From Chrysaora quinquecirrha (Eukaryota; Cnidaria; Scyphozoa; Semaeostomeae; Pelagiidae), in the NCBI GenBank assembly GCA_014526335.1, contig JACTAT010000037.1, forward strand, positions 13,096,139 to 13,160,138: DNA of 64,000 bases, in the 5' to 3' direction. Made by a program: the position numbers and the translations under genes. The notes under the pieces were generated by a model. It did not search any database and had not been told where the DNA came from. It saw nothing but the letters and a program-made list of their open reading frames with translations. Of this stretch, positions 54,619 through 64,000 are shown one piece after another; positions within the stretch are counted from its first letter, which is position 1; each line of letters opens with the position of its first letter.

Positions 54619-57347
54619 GGGAACGGGAACGGGAACGGGAACGGGAATGGGAACGGGAATGGGAACGGGAACGGGAATGGGAACGGGAATGGGAATGGGA
54701 ACGGGAACGGGAACGGGAACGGGAACGGGAATGGGAACAGGAACGGGGACGGGAATGGAAATGGGAACGGGAACGGGTATGGGAATGGGAACTTTTTAAA
54801 AACATCATTTAAAACTAAATCTTGGTAACTAATCATAATAATATGTAAACATATTGTATGTGAATGTGTATATAATTAACTAAAATTTAGTAAAACATTT
54901 AAGGAGCAACATCATACGACATAGCCCTATGTTATTTTGTTATTGGGTAAAATGATTTCCTATGGATAAGCGTTATTCATTTTTGAATTAATCTCAAATA
55001 TATTGCTACTTATTTTTGCTTATTTTATTGTCAGTTTCTATCGTTATCAAGTATAATGAATGAAATAATTTCACTCATGAATACGTAGTTACGTCACACC
55101 TGAGAAGGGATTATTATCAAAGGTTAAACAGAAAATCATTAATTCCTCCTTACGTCGACTGTAATTTTTTTATTTAAAAATCAAACTCAAGTCCAGTTAT
55201 TTTCCATGGTTGAAAGGAAAAGTACTTTTTATGTTTGAGGAATGAAAAAATTATGGATAAGTTTTGGCAAGCTGGAAGGAATAAACCTACCAAGATACGT
55301 AGAATTCAGGAGTTTTGTAACAAAAGAAAGGAATTTCTTTTCTCTATGTAGGATTTTTATTCTCTATGTACACAATGAAAACCATCGTTTCATTGAATCA
55401 ATGAGTTCCCTATTGTTCTGCCCTCTGTACTTAGCCTCATAAACCTTTGTTCATGGAAAGCTCTGCTCTGATGCACCTAGAGACGCGCTTCTTTTTTTGA
55501 TCGAATCCTTTTCTGCTCATGCTGTGTAAGCTGTAATTTTCTAAATGTCTTTGGTCTTACATATTGGTCAAATTTTCGATTTTCTCCCAGTTTCCAAGTG
55601 TTTAGTTGCCATACCAGTTATCTGTTATTCCTTGCACAGAACGTAATATCATCGCGATTCTTTTGTTCTCCATAATTTGTTTACGACTCAATTAAAAGCA
55701 ATTTAAAGTTAAAGCGATTTGTCCATGTATCATTAAAAAGCTGAAACAGGGAAAGTCAGGAACACTCCGGAAACAGAGGAATCATTGGAATATGCCGAAA
55801 CGCATAAGAACCAGTAAGAACTCGAGGAAACCATTAGGAACTTGATGAAACTAAGAAAAGAAGAGAGAATCTGTGAAAATCAGCGCAACCAGGTGATAAA
55901 AAGGGGATCAGGCGGCTGTCAAAGGAAAAAGTAGGAATCAGAGCGTCCGAGGGGCTAAAAGCTGGATTTGGTTTTAGTGGGAATCAGAGTAAACAAGCGG
56001 ACAAGAGCCGAGAAGAGTTGCAATTCTATTCTATTCATTGCGATCTCATAGGCATGATCTCATTCGTCAAACATGGTTAATGGGTAACTTTAATTCAGTA
56101 TCAGTTTAGCATTTAAAATTATCAAAATTGTGTTGATTTTTTTATTCTTTTCAAAGGTTAAAACAAACATGCTAATCCTGTAATTTTGGACGGGCAAAGA
56201 AGAGCGAAAATTTCTTTCTTCGGGGGGCAGTGCCCCGTGCCCCTTTAGCTTCGTGACTGTCAAAAGTCTTGAAATTAACATTTTTGTTCTCTATTTAGAT
56301 CCGTTAATTGAGGGTTCAAAACGAAAAACTCATTAATCAGTTCATTTAGTTCTTTCTTGAATGCATGATCATCAGAAGAGCCGACTTGCTCGTGATCTAG
56401 ATTTCAAGATACTTTTCAGACCCTTTACATTGTGGAAATCCTTGCATGCAAGTTACATTTAACAAAAATTGGAAATACATTGCAAGTAAATAATGCCATT
56501 GTTAACCCAGGTTATCCTTCACAGGAGTCACAGCAATCAAAAGGCGGTTTCGAGTGTCAAATTAAATCTTTTGACATGTCCGATTGTAAACTCGTTATGC
56601 AATTATGGTACGTGAAAATCGCAGTGGTAGTGTAATTTTGAAGCTTGAACCCAACATTTGATTTCTGAAAGTTCTATGAAATATCAACTGTTGCTGTAAA
56701 CCTTCATGAAAATAACTGGACTTGAGTTTGATTTTTAAATAAAAAAAATTACAGTCGACGTAAGGAGGAATTAATGATTTTCTGTTTAACCTTTGATAAT
56801 AATCCCTTCTCAGGTGTGACGTAACTACGCATTTATGAATGAAATTATTTCATTCATTATACTTGATAACGATAGAAACTGACAATAAAATAAGCAAAAA
56901 TAAGTAGCAATATATTTGAGATTAATTCAAAAATGAATAAAGCTTATCCATAGGAAATCATTTTACCCAATAACAAAATAACATAGGGCTATGTCGTATG
57001 ATGTTGCTCCTTAAATGTTTTACTAAATTTTAGTTAATTATATACACATTCACATACAATATGTTTACATATTATTATGATTAGTTACCAAGATTTAGTT
57101 TTAAATGATATTTTTAAAAAAGTTCCCATTCCCATACCCGTTCCCGTTCCCATTTCCATTCCCGTCCCCGTTCCCATTCCCATTCCCGTTCCCATTCCCA
57201 TTCCCATTCCCATTCCCATTCCCGTTCCCATTCCCGTTCCTGTTCCCATTCCCGTTCCCATTCCGTTCCCATTCCGTTCCCATTCCGTTCCCATTCCCCC
57301 GTTCCTGTTCCGTTCCCATTCCCATTCCCGTTCCCCATTCCGTTCCC
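54619..57347. repeat. Large inverted repeat with microsatellite outer ends
   Basis: Arms 54619-55204 and 56708-57347 are near-identical reverse complements. From outside in, each has a (GGGAAC/GGGAAT)n tract of 170-230 bp, then 'tttttaaaaaca/tatcatttaaaac', 'agcaacatcatacgacatag', and 'ccttacgtcgactgtaattt' to the inner end. The 1.5-kb spacer is single copy. It may be a foldback transposon with microsatellite ends, or an inverted duplication. Confidence 0.88.
55205..56707. other. Loop of the large inverted repeat
   Basis: 1.5 kb without a clear gene. The plus-strand frame 56432-56635 has a stretch NNAIVNPGYPSQESQ ... GGFECQIKSF that vaguely recalls a CUB-domain start, but it is too short to support. 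No transposase motif is seen. Confidence 0.4.
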
Positions 57348-57369
57348 ATCAACATGAATTGATTTTTAG

Positions 57370-58011
57370 GCGAGGTTCATGCAAGAGAAGAAGACCCTGT
57401 CGATGACTATGATGATGTTTTGGATGAAATTGAAGGATATCGTGACTTTGATCCTACAGAAATGGATCCAGAAGATCTTGGTATTTGATTTATTATCATT
57501 TAAGCGTCTTAATGGCGTTATTCTATGAGTACTTTAACTGCGTTATTTACAAATAGGACGCAAATTTCTCTTTTCGTTGGAAAAAATTAGCAAGAAGCCA
57601 AAAAAAGCTTTCTTGCCAAAAAAATTCCACCTGTGCCGGCGGATAAGGTCAGCTCTGGCGCCTGGCGGACAGATACTGTTGAATATATGACAACCACGAG
57701 GATGTCCGATAACCCAGATAACGGTAGATAAGGTAAGCTCTGACCTCTTGAGTCAAAAGGAGAATCAGCAAAAGAACCAAGAATGAATTTTCCTCGATTT
57801 CTGTTTTTGAATTTGATTTTCTGCATTGAAATGAAGCTGTGTTTGGTCTTCTCTCATTTCTTTATTGGCCTCGCTGTTTTCTGTTTCAGTTGTCAAAGAC
57901 CCTCACCCTAAAGCTTTGGTAGAAAGACTTGTAAGACGAGGTATAGATATTGGAAAACGTGTTGCGAAACAGCGATGGTCACGTTGGGGAGGAAGGCGTA
58001 GAAGATGGTAA
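57370..58011 (+). CDS. Candidate cationic peptide precursor A (5' exon not found)
   Basis: Exons 57370-57480 (111 bp) and 57890-58011 (122 bp) join in phase. Exon 1, after a split Gly codon, reads EVHAREEDPVDDYDD and on to DFDPTEMDPEDLG, a strongly acidic stretch. Exon 2 reads VVKDPHPKALVERLVRRGID, then IGKRVAKQRWSRW, and ends GGRRRRW and a stop; its net charge is about +11. A missing upstream exon should supply a signal peptide. The acidic propiece followed by an amphipathic basic tail is the layout of many antimicrobial peptide precursors (Hydra arminins are a similar case as I recall), but the family is not recognised and function is inferred. The acceptor of exon 1 lies about 20 bp past the end of the microsatellite repeat. 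Confidence 0.62.
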
Positions 58012-58288
58012 AACGATGGTTGAATTTGATGATCGAAGTGAAATGAAAGACGCTTTTGAGAGACGCTGTGTGTAGCACTCTGCGTGCACATCTACTTTTA
58101 TTAGCACAAGCTGATGATGTATCTTCATGTATTTTACACTTTTATTACACGATATGGTATAATGTGTATTTTTCTTTTCTTCGTTTCTTGCTGCAAAGTA
58201 ATTGGGGGGGGGGGGGGGGGCTTTTAGAGTCCGAAGAAGAGAGACATTCTAATTCATATATTTCTTAATGAACACAAAAGAAAATATC

Positions 58289-59274
58289 TACAGGGTGACC
58301 CAAAAAGGGACCCCCTTGGGTAAATAATTTCTGAATAACTTTTCTCAAGAAGGAATTTTATAAAATTTATACAAGGTAATATTCAAGCCAGGTGCAATAT
58401 TGTGCAGAAATAATCGTGCTGATACGAGCTTCCATATTGGCGCAATTAGACATTAAATTTATGATGTCCCGAAATCTGCTGTTTATACTCCATCATTGCG
58501 TACTGCAATCGTGAAGAGGAATCATTATCCCAGCACAAAATTGTCATGGCCATTACACGCTTTTTTTATAAGGAACCACTTTATAAGGAACCTACATGTA
58601 GAAGGCCCGAAAATTTAAAGAACTTATACTACTAAAGAGAAAATCACTAAGGAACTTTTCATTGTTGAATATTTTTATCATTGCAAATAATCAAGAATTA
58701 GAAAGCCGGTTCCATTCATTTGCAGTCGAAAATCACATAAATTATACGTTAAGCATGTATCCAATGTTTCTTTGAGTATTCTGGAGCTTTGCTCACATGC
58801 AAATTGTTTCTGTACAGTAGTCATTAAACTGTATGTGCAGTTAAAATTAAGGAACTATTTAGGAACTTTTGGAACTACAATTGCCTCAAAAGAGGCCCAA
58901 AAATAAGGAACTTTAAGAACTAGGCCTTGAGGTAGGTTCCTTATAAAAAAAGCGTGTAATGCACGGTCAGTCATATAAGAGAAGTGTATTGAGCAGGACT
59001 GAGGACATTTTGAACACATCACTTGACTGAAAAAATGAGTTATTGATTTTTCTGTTTTGTTGCGTAAGGATAAACAGTTACATATTTTGTTACAGTTCGT
59101 TTTTGGGTTATAAAGTTTTAAAGCCAATTTATTCAGAGATACTAACCCACATCATCATGATATTTCCACGAAACATCTCACTTAAGTTGAATATCACGTA
59201 GTATTAATTTCATGAAATTCCTACTTAAGAATAAATTATTTAGCTAGGGGATCCCTTTTTTGAGCCACCCTGTA
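58289..59274. mobile_element. TA-flanked element (CAGGGTGGCC ends), copy 2, interrupted
   Basis: Opens TACAGGGTGACCCAAAAAGG and closes 'ttttttgagccaccctgta'. It is interrupted by the 405-bp MITE at 58554-58958; without it, it matches the 26459-27071 copy in reverse orientation. Confidence 0.75.
58554..58958. mobile_element. TA-flanked MITE, ATAAG-TIR family, copy 5 (nested)
   Basis: Opens TACACGCTTTTTTTATAAGG and closes CCTTATAAAAAAAGCGTGTA, inserted at a TA in the surrounding element. Sister of the copy at 28725-29546, but without its inner insertion. Confidence 0.85.
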
Positions 59275-59375
59275 TATACAAAACAAGATTAAACTTGAAA
59301 TCACATCGGACGTATCCAGAACATTTCGTGCTTATAATTTCGATGTAAAATCATGGTAAAATCAAGACTGATTAG

Positions 59376-59912
59376 CAACCTCGTCCCCAGGGTGAACAGG
59401 CCTCTACATTGCAACTCCGCTGTCCATTTTCGACCCTGGTATAGACTGATTACCTGAGTACCACTCTTCGCAAACAGCAGCAACAACAACAACAACCATA
59501 CAGCTGTTTGCTCATAGTAGTTTGAGCGTCCAGCATAGACTCAATAGCGATAACTACGTAATAAGTCTAACCCTGGTATCGGCCTTGTCTATTCGCAATT
59601 TGATTGGCTGTTCAAACAAAAGAAATTTTAAGTGACGTCATAGTTTCGTCAAAATTTCACACTAAAATAGGCCGAAAACTATGTAAAAACAATCATAAAA
59701 ACAAAAAAATTATGCTACATGAAATATTGTATCTTGCCTTACAGTTATCAACGAAATTATTTGCATTTCCTTTCTAAGAACATCTGCTTTCGGAATCTAC
59801 AGCTTGTTTTTATGCCTAGGCCATAATTGCCAGTATTTTGGCAGATTTTGTGGCCAGTGCCAGGGCCAAGATCGATTTTAGAGATTCGATTTGGGGCCTG
59901 GGGACGAGGTTG
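59376..59912. mobile_element. Element with CAACCTCGTCCCCAGG ends, copy 2
   Basis: Same ends as 28943-29358. Imperfect 9-bp direct repeat GACTGATTA / GACTGATTT next to the ends. Interrupted by the 127-bp MITE at 59443-59569. Confidence 0.78.
59443..59569. mobile_element. Short MITE (AGACTTATTAC ends), nested copy
   Basis: 127 bp between two copies of ACCCTGGTAT (59433-59442 and 59570-59579). The intact site 'cgaccctggtatcggcc' can be read in the sister element at about 28999-29015, which confirms the insertion. Confidence 0.85.
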
Positions 59913-60074
59913 GACTGATTTGTTGCGAGGCGTGCGTTATAGCGAACCACGTGCTGCGAAACCCGGGGACTGGGCCTGAATGTAAGACCAATGGGATGTA
60001 GTCTTTACAACACTTCTGGAATGTCTTATGATGTAACTTTGGGAAGTTCCAATCGAGAGAACGGGATCGCACAA

Positions 60075-60411
60075 TACACTCTTTTTTTTATAAGAACCAG
60101 TAAATTTTGATCGAGCCTGGCTGTTCTTAATTTTTCACCTTATTTCAGCCTTTTAAATGTTCTTAATCTGTTTTTAATTCCTCGGTTACCGCCCGAAAGA
60201 TTTTTCAGATAATGTTAGAATTAGAAGTGGAACTAAATTTGTGTAAAAATGCAACATGCTCCTTTACTTCTTTGTTCGCTTGCCTTTAACATTCGGTCTG
60301 ATGGTTTTAATCATATTCAGACGATAGTCTCAGGGCTTATGCAAATTTGTTCTTAGTTTGTTGTTAAAATCTGGGCAAAATCCAGGCTCGTGTTCTTATA
60401 AAAAGAGTATA
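60075..60411. mobile_element. TA-flanked MITE, ATAAG-TIR family, copy 6
   Basis: 337 bp. Opens TACACTCTTTTTTTTATAAG and closes CTTATAAAAAGAGTATA. Interior close to 6766-7127 ('tttgatcgagcctggctgtt'). Confidence 0.78.
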
Positions 60412-60488
60412 ATTTGCACCCTCGCAGTGCCAGCAAAACCCATTCGACACTGACGCAGAAGACAGCGAGGGCAACTCAAAGCGCCAAT

Positions 60489-60619
60489 CGAGGGACAATT
60501 CACTCCTCAAAAAGGTGTAGGTACAAGATTTTTATGAAAACAAAGGGATTTCTCTGAAAACAATAGGTTTTCTAGCAAAGGTGTACGAGATTTCAAAGAC
60601 TGAATCGCCCCTCGAATTC
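60489..60619. mobile_element. Short palindromic repeat (GGGAC..TTCACTC ends), copy 2
   Basis: Left end GAGGGACAATTCACTCCTCA, right end 'agactgaatcgcccctcg'. Inner 'aaaggtgtacgagatttcaa' is shared with the other copies. Confidence 0.5.
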
Positions 60620-62041
60620 AAAATTCCGACTGGTGGGGCCGAGAGGCCTAAATTTATGACAATCACTGTTCTATTTGGTGCTATTCTTAAAGGAAAAAGT
60701 CGCAAAATTTCCGACATAATCGGAAGAAATGGAGTGGGGGTCGAGCCCCCCAAATCCCCCATAATTTCCGCCTTTGCAAAGCGTAGACAATGATTCGTAA
60801 GTTTTTTTACATTGCATGACGAAGTGCTCCAACTCGAGTCACGTGTTATTCTCAAGACCCAATTCACACGAAAAGATTTTCTGTAGCACCAGAATTTAGT
60901 TTGGCAGGAGCGCGAAGCGCATTTTGAACAGGAGCGCGAAGCACACACAAGCACCCAGAATGGCAGAAGATCGTGAAGAGTTTCGCTCAGTCATCCGAGA
61001 AGCTATGCTCTGACGAGAGTTTTCTATCTACAAACGAAGGAGCGCGAAGCGCATTTTGGCGAGAGACGTTATGCCCAACGGTGCAGAATTATAAAATTCA
61101 GTTACTTTGTCTTGTCCGCTGCATGGAGTATTTTTTTTTTTACAAAGAAGTGACTTTTTCGCCGAATTGTTCTTCAGAGGGGCTTCGTTAAGGCTATCCT
61201 CGGATAGTTTTAATAAATCAGAAAAGTTTAATTCTTGGGAAATTAAGACATCGAGTCTCTATCTCTACGCTCCCCGGCTATTGATTTGTCACTCCAACAG
61301 AGAGTCATGGCCTTACAGCTATGGAACTGGCTAAAAAAGATGCCTACTTACCGGTAAGTGGAAAAGTGGGAATGCTACCGACCGGGGACACTTTAGACTC
61401 TCTTGCTTTTACTCGAGAATAATTCTATTTTTTTATTTCAAAATCTGATGCAAAATTTTATAACGAATCTAACGATATTTTCGGCTTGGTTCTATCTGTT
61501 TTATAAGACTTGTCTTCAAGATAGCCAAAGCAAACACTTGGGCTGGCTTGACTCACATTGAGCAATTGAATCAACAACAACAACAACAACATCGAGCGAA
61601 GTAGTGGGACCAAGGTAGAGAGTCTATATGGTATGCCCCAACATGAATCATGGTATATCCCAACGGTACTCAATATCTCTAAGGGCATTATTACCCCCCG
61701 CAATACTCAGAGACCTCCGCATACGACTCACACACTCAAGATGCCCCCTAAGCGAATCATGGTATGCCCCAACATGAATTACGGTATTTCCCCATATAAC
61801 TGAATATTCCTCGCGATACTGGGAGATCTATCCTTACACGACGACTCATGTACTTTTAGCCCCATGGTACTGGCTATCCCATGAGATTGCCGATATAGCT
61901 AGTACATTATACAAGGTGCAAATCTTGTTTTCCAACTTGAAATATGATATATGATGTTGAAAACTATTACAAAGAGATGTATAAAAACTACAAAATAAGC
62001 ATGTTTACGAGTCTTTCTCATCAGCTCTGCAGAATGATTAT
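60620..62041. other. Non-coding, no gene recognised
   Basis: No convincing exon. 'Ggagcgcgaagcgcattttg' occurs at 60907-60926 and 61041-61060, with a partial copy at 60931. Phrases 'atggtatgccccaacatgaa' repeat at about 61627 and 61760. Confidence 0.4.
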
Positions 62042-63822
62042 CTACCATCTTCTTCTTCGCCCTCCCCATCGAATTCGTCCAATCTTCTGACCAAGTCTTA
62101 CGCTAACCTTGGCTAACTTTGCTGCATGCACCGCACGAATTCTTGGGTCTTTTACTGCGCCATCTGCAATAAAACTTATCATCGTTAAGAAATTTAAATC
62201 TATTTTTACAAGAATCCAGAAAAACTTGAGGACTGGAATTTTCCCTCTCGGATTTAGATTCAGATTAGAAGTGGGTGTTTGGGTTTTACCGTTACACGGT
62301 TTTGCCAATATTTCTGCTCGGATTTTCGGTTTTTCTCGAAAAATTACGCGGTTTTTCGGTTTTCAAAATTTCGTCGGTGAACAGTATTACGGCATTTTTG
62401 GATAATTTTTTCGGTTTTGACTAAGATTTGACGTTTTGGTACTGAATGCCGACTCCGTGAACCTGCAGGTTAGCCCGCAATGAAAACAAAATTGTTATTG
62501 GAGGAAAACGTCTCAAAAACGTGAAGTGAATAGTAACAGTTGACGAACCTACAGTTTTAATAGATTCTCTGTGCAATTTTTGTGAAAACAGAGACTAAAA
62601 TTGTGCCATACGGTTTTGTTAGAAATTTTGCACTGTTTTACGGTTTTCGAGCAAATTTTGAGCGGATTTACGGCTTCCAGACCCCCCAAACACCCCCTCG
62701 ATTAGCGCATAGACACCGTACATCTTTCAACACACTCGGATCCTAGCCAAACGATCAAACACTGTTTGCCAAACATATGAAATTTTATTGTCAAGCAATA
62801 TTTCACCGCTTGGCCTCGTTGCAAAAAATTTTCGTCAAACATTTTCTGCTTGCGTCAAGTATAAAATGTTTTTGTATTTAAAAAAAAAGTCATTGTCTAT
62901 CAAATTCTGCTGGTGAAGCAATGTTCTGTGACGTGGCCAACGTTCAATCATCGCTCGATAACAAATGTCAAATGTTTGACAAACATAAAATAAATTCTTG
63001 TTACGACTATGTAAACGTTAATTACATTCTGTCTTTTGAACTTACATAGACAAAATCGAGCTGACTTTGCTATTGAAAGTGCCTTAACTTTTCGGGAATT
63101 CGAGGTATAAGAGTTTCTCTGAAGATTCTTGGATTTCCATTCTGCCCCTTCCTGCTTATTTCTACCCTTCGATAATTAGATGTTTTGTAAAACTCCAATC
63201 CCCTCCCCGCTAATCCAACTCCATCTGCACGTATTTTGTTATAAGAAAACCTTTACGAGAAACCCAGCCTCTCGAATGGCCAAAAATTTAAGAAACTTCA
63301 GTACTGGAATTTTTTTGCGAAGGAAACTTTTCACCTTAGACAGCGAAAAATTTTCTTTCATTTTCCGTGTTTTGTATACAATGAAGCATTTCTGTGACAA
63401 GCAGACAAACAGGAACCCATATGCATGCAAATACGATGGATAAATGGGTTTGGAACATCAATCAGATAGAAAAACTATGTTGCCAATATGAATATTCAAG
63501 AAACTCGTAAGAAACATTCAGTACTCAAAATCTGAAAAGTTTAAGAAACTTCCAGTACTGGATCAATTTTTTAGTTTATTACAAAAAAATACGTGTATCA
63601 CACAACTCTGTCTTTGCTTATTAACTAGTTGCTTTAAAAAAAGATTGCAATGTGCCAAATATGCCATTAAGAATTTAAGGTACCACTGAAATAATAAAAA
63701 TGAAAATATACCAATATCTTCTGGGTCTATTTCTGCAGGGACGTCATCCTGATATTCGAAATTATCAAGATCATCATCTTCATAATCATTGACCGGGTCT
63801 TCTTCTCTTGCATTAGCTTCGC
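62042..63822 (-). CDS. Candidate cationic peptide precursor B (5' exon outside window)
   Basis: Exons 63712-63822 (111 bp) and 62042-62163 (122 bp) join in phase and have exactly the lengths and phases of gene A. Exon 1 reads EANAREEDPVNDYEDDDLDN and then FEYQDDVPAEIDPEDI, acidic. Exon 2 reads DGAVKDPRIRAVHAAKLAKV, then SVRLGQKIGRIRW, and ends GGRRRRW and a stop, with net charge about +12. The shared ends (AREEDPV-DY, DPED, VKDP, RW-GGRRRRW) with divergent middles show paralogues. The signal-peptide exon should lie beyond 63822 and is not visible. The 1.5-kb intron contains the 63226-63597 MITE. Confidence 0.65.
62741..62965. mobile_element. TIR element (CCTAGCCAAACGATCA end), partial copy 2
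   Basis: 'Cctagccaaacgatcaaaca' and the following 'attgtcaagcaatatttcac' match the left half of the 25386-25845 element. The right end is not clear. Confidence 0.45.
63226..63597. mobile_element. Diverged ATAAG-TIR MITE, copy 7
   Basis: Ends 'tgcacgtattttgttataag' and 'ttacaaaaaaatacgtgta' are imperfect inverted repeats. The inside has 'aagaaacttcagtactgga' and its mirror. It lies in the intron of the cationic peptide gene B. Confidence 0.5.
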
Positions 63823-63954
63823 CTACGATTAAAGCAAAATTCAAATGGCAAACTACCGCCTTGGTAAGGAATTATGCAATTCAAATTTACAAAAAACCTT
63901 CTCCTTGCTCGAAAATAATAATCAAGGATTGGAATAAACTCGGGAGTGAAGCTG

Positions 63955-64000
63955 CTACACGTTTTTTTTATAAGAACACTGAAATTGAAGAAAGCCATGT
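63955..64000. mobile_element. ATAAG-TIR MITE, left end only
   Basis: TACACGTTTTTTTTATAAGA begins at 63955; the rest runs off the window. Confidence 0.5.

Noticed and set aside
56432..56635. Possible CUB-domain exon
   Set aside because: Only a short phrase (NPGYPSQ) recalls CUB; the required Cys spacing and length are lacking.
57105..57362. Pro-Phe and Gly-Met-Asn open frames
   Set aside because: Translations of the CCCGTT/CCCATT microsatellite; a hexamer repeat stays open in several frames.

Overview
The window is animal genomic DNA, AT-rich and dense in introns and repeats. A cnidarian source (coral, anemone or relative) fits best. The supporting signs are a secreted beta-helix/multi-pass membrane protein of a type I associate with cnidarians and sponges, a spliced THAP transposase next to a P2X7-ballast gene, many small inverted-repeat transposons, and a single AAK1/BMP2K-type kinase gene. 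The phylum is an inference; no bacterial-style gene organisation is present.

Layout: (1) 1170-8917, minus strand: a two-exon gene for a 1127-residue protein with signal peptide, beta-helix ectodomain, Cys-rich stalk and several membrane segments. Its 4.4-kb intron holds a ~1.9-kb minisatellite and a transposon containing a hairpin satellite. (2) 9600-12990: two opposed minisatellite arrays forming a ~2.2-kb foldback, then the 3' end of a LINE. (3) 13171-20182: an array of 42 recognisable tRNA-Ile(AAU) copies on the minus strand, mostly at 146-bp spacing, interrupted by a TTAA-flanked element. (4) 22559-43189, minus strand: ten coding exons of the NAK-family kinase AAK1/BMP2K, running into a 500-base assembly gap. 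Its introns carry numerous transposons, including a 6.1-kb TTAA/TIR element (30591-36673) that encodes a decayed THAP transposase and an intact, convergent P2X7-ballast-domain gene. (5) 43721-50190: one exon like ERICH3, and repeats. (6) 50200-54610: an old LINE with ORF1 and a broken ORF2. (7) 54619-57347: a large inverted repeat whose outer ends are hexanucleotide microsatellites. (8) 57370-58011 (plus) and 62042-63822 (minus): two paralogous two-exon gene fragments with matching exon lengths (111 and 122 bp). They encode an acidic propiece followed by a strongly cationic tail ending GGRRRRW, and are candidate cationic peptide precursors.

The most notable items are the cationic peptide pair, the transposon-borne P2X7-ballast gene, the decaying tRNA-Ile array, and a set of nested insertions that record the order of transposition. 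Gene models here were built by joining exons across GT/AG sites with matching reading phase and by recalling family members. Nothing was searched against a database.
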